10,821 nt of DNA, from contig JANQUM010000010.1 in NCBI GenBank assembly GCA_030731175.1, forward strand, positions 1 to 10,821, given 5' to 3'. This stretch comes from Spirosomataceae bacterium. GTDB lineage: Bacteria > Bacteroidota > Bacteroidia > Cytophagales > Spirosomataceae. The notes under the pieces were generated by a model that had not been told where the DNA came from, ran no database searches, and saw nothing but the letters and a program-made list of their open reading frames with translations. The position numbers and the translations under genes were made by a program. Positions 6,750 to 10,821 of the stretch are shown piece by piece (position 1 is the stretch's first letter; each line of letters opens with the position of its first letter).

Positions 6750-7988
6750 TTACGCATCTAACTCACCCGCAATAACATTTAAGCTACTCATGATAGCCAC
6801 GGCATCCGAAATTGTTAAGCCCTTACACATTTCTGGATACGCCTGGTAGTAAATAAAGCACGGGCGGCGAAAATGCAAGCGATACGGAGTTCGTCCGCCA
6901 TCACTAATTAAATAATAGCCTACTTCGCCGTTTCCGCCCTCAACGGCGTGATAAACTTCACCAACTGGAGCATCAATTTCACCCATTACTATTTTGAAAT
7001 GGTAGATTAACGCCTCCATGCTACGATAAACTTCTTTTTTCGGAGGAAGATAATAGTGATTCTCATTGGCGTAATATGGACCTTCTGGAAGATTTTCTAT
7101 CGCTTGACGAATTATTTTGATACTTTCCCACATTTCCATATTCCGCACTAAATAGCGATCGTAGGTGTCGCCGTTGTGACCAATCGGAATATTGAAATCA
7201 AAGTCGTCGTAAGATGAGTATGGTTCCATGACGCGGACGTCGTAATCTACGCCTGCCGCCCGTAAGTTTGGGCCGGTAAATCCATAATCCAATGCTCTCT
7301 CAGGGGTTATTCCGCCCACGTTTACGGTTCGATCCATAAATATGCGGTTACGGTCAAATAATTTCTCAAACTCAGCAAGGACTTTTGGTAAACTATTGTA
7401 AACCAAGTCTTTGATTTTGGCGATTGCGGTTGGGGATAAATCCCGCTCCATACCGCCAATTCTCCCCATGTTTGTGGTCAAACGAGCACCACAAACCTCT
7501 TCGTAGATTTCGTAAATTTTTTCACGTTCCTGAAAAACGTACAAGAAACCAGAATATGCTCCGGTATCAACGCCAAGAATTGAATTACAAATTACGTGAT
7601 CAGAAATACGAGCCAGCTCCATCATAATAACCCGAATATATTCGGCACGCTTTGGAACATCTACCTGCAATAACTTTTCGACGGTCATGTGCCAACCAAA
7701 ATTATTGATTGGCGACGAACAGTAATTCAATCTGTCCGTCAGAGTCGTAATCTGGTAGAAAGGTCTTCTTTCGGCAATTTTCTCAAAAGCCCGATGTATA
7801 TAACCCACTGTTTGCTCGCCGTGCACGATGGTATCACCGTCCATGGTTAAAATATTTTGGAAAACACCGTGGGTAGCTGGGTGAGTTGGCCCAAGGTTAA
7901 GTGTTGTATATCCTTTATCCTCAACAACGGGGCGGTTCATCGCCAGTGCATCGGAGGTGGTTTTAGCTTCAAATACTTCTTCTGCCAT
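6750..7988 (-). CDS. nuoD: NADH-quinone oxidoreductase subunit D (49-kDa)
   Basis: This 412-residue subunit forms the quinone-reducing site together with NuoB and is descended from the large subunit of NiFe hydrogenases. The quinone-site loop NLGPTHPATHG (residues 31-41) has both conserved histidines (36 and 40), and Tyr 89 in DRLNYCSS fits the second quinone-binding residue. NMGRIGGMERD (173-183) is another family signature; the hydrogenase metal cysteines are absent, as expected. The ATG at 7988 is chosen as start. A longer frame beginning with TTG at 8012 would add eight residues encoded inside a repeat cluster, which is unlikely. The protein ends GELDA; the family usually ends in Asp-Arg, so the terminal arginine is replaced by alanine. 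It is separate from NuoC, not fused as in E. coli. Confidence 0.97.
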   Translation of the reverse strand: MAEEVFEAKTTSDALAMNRPVVEDKGYTTLNLGPTHPATHGVFQNILTMDGDTIVHGEQTVGYIHRAFEKIAERRPFYQITTLTDRLNYCSSPINNFGWHMTVEKLLQVDVPKRAEYIRVIMMELARISDHVICNSILGVDTGAYSGFLYVFQEREKIYEIYEEVCGARLTTNMGRIGGMERDLSPTAIAKIKDLVYNSLPKVLAEFEKLFDRNRIFMDRTVNVGGITPERALDYGFTGPNLRAAGVDYDVRVMEPYSSYDDFDFNIPIGHNGDTYDRYLVRNMEMWESIKIIRQAIENLPEGPYYANENHYYLPPKKEVYRSMEALIYHFKIVMGEIDAPVGEVYHAVEGGNGEVGYYLISDGGRTPYRLHFRRPCFIYYQAYPEMCKGLTISDAVAIMSSLNVIAGELDA

Positions 7989-7994
7989 ATTAAT

Positions 7995-8030
7995 CGTTAG
8001 CTTTTTCGGCAATTAGCCATTAGCTTTTGC
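7995..8030 (-). repeat. degenerate heptad repeat in nuoC-nuoD gap
   Basis: On the minus strand, bases 8030 to 7995 contain five units starting with GC: one of six bases, GCTAATG (8024-8018), GCTAATT (8017-8011), one of nine bases, and GCTAACG (8001-7995). The motif is that of the cluster in front of nuoG. It ends six bases before the nuoD ATG. The repeat is visible directly; its function is unknown. Confidence 0.65.
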
Positions 8031-8058
8031 TTTTTAAATTCTTTTCTGATTACCTCCG

Positions 8059-8089
8059 CAAAGTTATTATCGGCCGAACAACGCATCAA
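8059..8089 (-). promoter_or_regulatory. candidate internal promoter for nuoD onwards
   Basis: On the minus strand, TTG (8089-8087) is followed after 20 bases by TAACTTTG (8066-8059), a full match to the Bacteroidota -7 element TAnnTTTG. The -7 box starts on the base right after the nuoC stop. Spacing equals that of the nuoA candidate. If used, it would give nuoD a leader of about 60-65 bases that includes the heptad repeat and a GGAGGTAA stretch with no start codon close behind it. The -33 match is only three bases, so this is a prediction. Confidence 0.45.
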
Positions 8090-8567
8090 TTTTGTCATCG
8101 CGTGTGGCGTCTTCTAACGGATATTGCTTCCTCATTGGGTGATAATCCATATCTTCCATATTTAGGATACGCTCCATTTTAGGATGCCCGTCAAAGATTA
8201 TTCCGTAGAAATCGAAGGTTTCACGTTCCATCCAGTTTGCCCCAACAAATACTGGAATTACCGTTGGGATGTGTAGATTGGCCTCGGGAAGATATACTTT
8301 TATGCGAACTCTGACATTATTTTCCAGGCTATGCAAGTGATACACGACGCAGAACTCTTTTTCTTCAACGTCAGGAAAGTGAACGCCCGTTATGTCCGTG
8401 AGAAAGTTAAATTTTAAGGTCTTATGATTTTTGAGGTATGCAAGTATTTCTACTATCTGTTCGGGTATTGTGGTGAACGTGAGCATTCCGTAGGGTTGTT
8501 CAAATTCAGTAACAGATGTACCAAATTGTGTTACCAAATCATCAACTACCGTTTGGTTTGTTATCAT
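8067..8567 (-). CDS. nuoC: NADH-quinone oxidoreductase subunit C (30-kDa)
   Basis: This 166-residue peripheral-arm subunit has no cofactor and packs against NuoD, stabilising the connecting module. The family signature is in the C-terminal half: WMERETFDFYGIIFDGHP (residues 112-129), then RIL and MDYHPMRKQYPL (140-151). The length is normal for a stand-alone NuoC. The ATG at 8567 follows nuoB by 17 bases. Its last codons overlap the -33 element of a possible promoter for nuoD. Confidence 0.96.
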   Translation of the reverse strand: MITNQTVVDDLVTQFGTSVTEFEQPYGMLTFTTIPEQIVEILAYLKNHKTLKFNFLTDITGVHFPDVEEKEFCVVYHLHSLENNVRVRIKVYLPEANLHIPTVIPVFVGANWMERETFDFYGIIFDGHPKMERILNMEDMDYHPMRKQYPLEDATRDDKIDALFGR

Positions 8568-8584
8568 AATTGTTATAACGTTAA

Positions 8585-9139
8585 TTAACCTTCCAGTACC
8601 GGAATATTGTAAGATTCTAAAAGTGCTTTGTATTCTGGCTCGTTACGACGACGGGTAGTTTCGCTTCTTGCCATTTTCTTTAGTTCCATCAAGGCGTCAA
8701 GAATTTGCTCAGGTCGGGGCGGGCAACCCGGTACGTAAACGTCAACAGGTATGATTCTATCAATGCCTTGCAGTACAGAATAAGAGTCAAAGATACCACC
8801 ACTTGAGGCACAAGCTCCAACTGCCATGACCCATTTTGGTTCTGCCATTTGTTGATAAACTTGTTTAACTATCGGACCCATTTTCTTAGCTATAGTACCC
8901 ATAACCATTAAGATATCCGCCTGACGTGGCGAGAAACTCGGACGTTCAGAACCGAATCTTGAAATATCATAATGCGAACCCATTGTTGCCATAAACTCTA
9001 TACCACAGCAAGAAGTTGCAAATGGCAAAGGCCATAATGAGTGACTGCGTGCAAGACCAACTACTTGGTCTAACGACGTTGCAAAAAAACCAGCCCCTTC
9101 AAAACCATCTGGGGCTTCCCCCATTTTTATATCACTCAT
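8585..9139 (-). CDS. nuoB: NADH-quinone oxidoreductase subunit B (cluster N2)
   Basis: This 184-residue subunit carries the terminal 4Fe-4S cluster N2 that reduces quinone. Ligands are the tandem pair Cys 44-Cys 45 in ATSCCGIEFMA, Cys 110 in GACASSGG and Cys 139 in VPGCPPRPE. These are the standard four, including the unusual adjacent cysteines of this family. The ATG at 9139 is taken as the start; the GTG just before it (9142) would add one residue and is not needed. It lies 65 bases downstream of nuoA with no obvious regulatory structure between. Confidence 0.97.
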   Translation of the reverse strand: MSDIKMGEAPDGFEGAGFFATSLDQVVGLARSHSLWPLPFATSCCGIEFMATMGSHYDISRFGSERPSFSPRQADILMVMGTIAKKMGPIVKQVYQQMAEPKWVMAVGACASSGGIFDSYSVLQGIDRIIPVDVYVPGCPPRPEQILDALMELKKMARSETTRRRNEPEYKALLESYNIPVLEG

Positions 9140-9204
9140 CACAATAGTTATTTTTCTTTTTCAACTAACTGTTTACCTGATTGTTTGTAAGAAATGCTTA
9201 GAAA

Positions 9205-9579
9205 TTAAGTTTGAGTCCAAGTTAGAATTCCCTTCCGAATAACGTAGTAGAATCCTGCCATTAGGAAGCTCAAGAAAATTATCATTTCTACAAATCCAAA
9301 CCAACCTAACTTCATAAAATTAACCGCCCAAGGGTACATAAATATTATCTCTACATCAAAGAGTACGAATAATATAGCAATCATAAAATAACGCACCGAT
9401 ATTGGTGTTCGGGCATCACCATCAGACTCGATTCCGCACTCAAACGCGTCATCTTTAACACCACCTTTTAATCTGGGTCCGAGCAAAACGGACAAACCAA
9501 GTATTATACAAACAACTACAAAAGCTGCTCCTAATTGGATAAGAACCGGCAGGTAGTCTTGCGGTAAGGATTCTTGCAT
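9205..9579 (-). CDS. nuoA: NADH-quinone oxidoreductase subunit A
   Basis: This 124-residue membrane subunit (ND3) has three predicted transmembrane helices, near residues 10-33, 63-84 and 92-114. The loop with the conserved ECG (47-49), which contacts the quinone region, and FDVEIIFMYPWA (74-85) identify the family. The start is set at ATG 9579. The open frame extends to a TTG at 9633, but that stretch lies on the upstream terminator and the promoter candidate, and the added residues are not family-like. It is the first gene of the nuo cluster. Confidence 0.95.
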   Translation of the reverse strand: MQESLPQDYLPVLIQLGAAFVVVCIILGLSVLLGPRLKGGVKDDAFECGIESDGDARTPISVRYFMIAILFVLFDVEIIFMYPWAVNFMKLGWFGFVEMIIFLSFLMAGFYYVIRKGILTWTQT

Positions 9580-9602
9580 TTCTATGTTTTTAGATTTGAA
9601 AA

Positions 9603-9634
9603 CAAAATTACGATACGGTAGCTCAGAAACCAAA
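9603..9634 (-). promoter_or_regulatory. candidate nuo operon promoter (Bacteroidota type)
   Basis: On the minus strand, TTTG (9634-9631) and TAATTTTG (9610-9603) are separated by 20 bases, matching the known Bacteroidota consensus TTTG near -33 and TAnnTTTG near -7. A transcript would start roughly 15-20 bases before the nuoA ATG, leaving a very short leader. The -33 box lies at the end of the terminator T-tract of the preceding gene. Position and consensus fit well; no start site has been measured. Confidence 0.65.
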
Positions 9635-9670
9635 AAAAGTAGGCTTAGTTAGTAACTAAACCCACTTTTT
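9632..9670 (-). terminator. intrinsic terminator of the T9SS-protein gene
   Basis: Arms 9634-9650 and 9654-9670 can form a 17-bp stem with only two G-U wobbles (minus-strand reading) around a 3-base loop, starting about 20 bases past the stop of the upstream gene. Minus-strand transcripts end in a run of seven T (9638-9632). The outer five pairs are A-T, so the other strand also has a five-T tract and the element might work in both directions. Confidence 0.85.
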
Positions 9671-9689
9671 AATATTAATATTTGAGTAC

Positions 9690-10821
9690 TTACTCAACGA
9701 TTATACGTCTGGTAAAAGTTAGGTTGGGATTATCCAGCTTAAGTATATACGACCCTGCCGCAATGGCAGTCAGATCAAAAGTTTGTCTGGTATTGAAGTC
9801 AGGAACAAAAAAACGTTTTACTAAGCGGCCATTATAATCATACATAGTAATGTAAGTATTCTTATAATCTTCTAAAGTTTCAATTGATAACGTTTTATTT
9901 ACTGTAGGGTTAGGATAAACCTCATAACTCAAGCTTAGGTCAATATCCACAAAAAACAAATCAGACAGTTCAGAAGTACACCTTAGTGACTGATTACCAC
10001 TGAGGCTATAAAGCTTGAATGCTTGTGCTTGATAATTCCCTGGTTGATTTATTTTTATTTCGTTACCATTTTTATTCAGGATTGTTGCTCCGCTCGTCCA
10101 ATTATAGTTGGTCTCAGGGAGTTCTGTGACAACATTAGCGGTAAGAGTAAACAACCCTTTTTTTTCTATTTGCGGCTTTGATGGTGTTTCATAAAATTTC
10201 ACTATCAGAGGGTCAGAAACTGGCGAAGTACACCCTTTATCGTTCACAGTTCTGACGGCGAAATTTCCGGTTTGAAAAACGGTAATTTCTCTGGAAGTAC
10301 CCCCATTAGTCCATACATAAGCATCTGCCTGATTATTTGTCGATAGCCGTAATGACCGATTGTCGCAGAGTGAAGTTGGGCCATCTGCACTGACAATTGG
10401 TTTCACGGGCAACGTATTTACAATAATCGAAACGTCGTCAGATTTTTTTGAGCAATTGAAGCGATTTGTTGCTAGTACAGAGTATGTACCAGCATTTGTA
10501 ACGTTAAGGATACGGGTAGCGTCATTTGTGTTCCAAACAAATGTCGTAGAGTCATCGGCAGATACTGCAATAAGATTTGCTGACTGATCGGCACAAAATT
10601 CTGCTGAACCATCGATGTTTACGGTCGGCTTGGCTGCCGCTTGTCTAATTTTCACCTCTAAAGGAGCTGAAGTAGCCTGACATCCAAATTCATTTGTGAC
10701 TGTCAAAGTGAATATCCCAGCATTCGCCACTTGTATCCGTTGAGTATTCGCATTATTGCTCCATTGGTTTCCAGTTTGTGCTTTTGACTCAAGAAAAAGT
10801 TCTTGATCCGAACAAATATCC
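9690..10821 (-). CDS. secreted Ig-like repeat protein with T9SS type A sorting domain, C-terminal part
   Basis: This frame is open to the right edge without a stop, so the N-terminus and signal peptide are outside the window; about 376 residues are visible. Residue numbers here count from the GTG codon at 10730-10728. Four tandem Ig-like repeats of about 71-76 residues can be aligned by Trp (-10, 66, 140, 211), by an AG-(I/T)-(F/Y) or G-N-(F/Y) strand near each repeat end, and by Cys pairs (Cys -27/17, 46/93, 122/167); the fourth keeps only the second Cys (251). From about residue 268 comes the sorting domain: YEVYPNPTVNKTLSIE, then ITMYDYNGRLVKRF and a final AAGSYILKLDN and RRIIVE. This domain directs export across the outer membrane by the type IX system and is normally removed. 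A cell-surface or secreted adhesive role is likely by analogy; no enzymatic domain is visible in this part. It is separated from the nuo cluster by a terminator. Confidence 0.88.
   Translation of the reverse strand, partial: DICSDQELFLESKAQTGNQWSNNANTQRIQVANAGIFTLTVTNEFGCQATSAPLEVKIRQAAAKPTVNIDGSAEFCADQSANLIAVSADDSTTFVWNTNDATRILNVTNAGTYSVLATNRFNCSKKSDDVSIIVNTLPVKPIVSADGPTSLCDNRSLRLSTNNQADAYVWTNGGTSREITVFQTGNFAVRTVNDKGCTSPVSDPLIVKFYETPSKPQIEKKGLFTLTANVVTELPETNYNWTSGATILNKNGNEIKINQPGNYQAQAFKLYSLSGNQSLRCTSELSDLFFVDIDLSLSYEVYPNPTVNKTLSIETLEDYKNTYITMYDYNGRLVKRFFVPDFNTRQTFDLTAIAAGSYILKLDNPNLTFTRRIIVE

Noticed and set aside
7989..8012. Eight-residue N-terminal extension of NuoD from a TTG start
   Set aside because: The extension is encoded within the heptad repeat, and an ATG at 7988 gives a normal NuoD; the open frame there is incidental.
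7997..8020. Seven-codon upstream ORF (ATG 8020 to TAA 7997, minus) before nuoD
   Set aside because: It falls wholly within the repeat units, the GGAGG stretch is over 30 bases upstream, and nothing else supports its translation.
9580..9633. Eighteen-residue N-terminal extension of NuoA from a TTG start
   Set aside because: It would begin inside the terminator T-tract and cover the promoter candidate; the ATG at 9579 gives the usual NuoA length.
10360..10587. Plus-strand open frame of 75 codons opposite the Ig-like repeats
   Set aside because: It is antisense to a clear repeat protein, has no recognisable family features and no promoter candidate.

Overview
The window is from a member of the Bacteroidota, most likely of the Cytophagales type. 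The evidence is a type IX secretion (T9SS) sorting domain at the C-terminus of a large repeat protein, promoter candidates of the Bacteroidota TTTG / TAnnTTTG form, start codons without Shine-Dalgarno sequences, an AT-rich composition, and a short NuoG. The genus is not resolved.

Layout from left to right. At 1-468 (+) is the C-terminal part of a PfkB-family sugar kinase, probably 2-keto-3-deoxygluconate kinase (KdgK), cut by the window edge. Three bases later is a complete Ppx/GppA-type exopolyphosphatase (472-1383, +). It converges on, and overlaps by four bases, the last gene of a ten-gene respiratory complex I cluster on the minus strand (1380-9579). That cluster reads nuoA-B-C-D-E-F-G-H-I-J. 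To its right, across a strong hairpin terminator and the nuoA promoter candidate, lies the 3' end of a large minus-strand gene (9690-10821, open at the right edge) for a secreted protein with Ig-like repeats and a T9SS type A sorting domain.

How the genes work together: NuoE, NuoF and NuoG form the NADH-oxidising N-module. NuoB, C, D and I carry electrons to quinone. NuoA, H and J are membrane subunits. The antiporter-like subunits NuoL, M and N, and NuoK, are absent. The cluster stops at nuoJ against the convergent phosphatase gene, so these subunits must be encoded elsewhere if the enzyme is a full complex I. NuoG is only 363 residues. It keeps the three N-terminal Fe-S cluster sites and lacks the large molybdopterin-oxidoreductase-like domain; a remnant Cys-rich module has two CxxC pairs in place of the usual N7 ligand set.

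Non-coding DNA is compact and no gene-free stretch reaches 300 bases. Four short elements stand out: a 17-bp-stem terminator at 9632-9670; a nuoA promoter candidate that starts in the T-tract of that terminator; a second promoter candidate of the same architecture at the end of nuoC, facing nuoD; and two clusters of degenerate seven-base repeats (consensus near GCTAANN) directly in front of the nuoG and nuoD start codons. Most of the window is ordinary housekeeping metabolism and I see no mobile element, CRISPR array, RNA gene or defence system. The points of interest are the split nuo cluster, the reduced NuoG and the heptad repeats.
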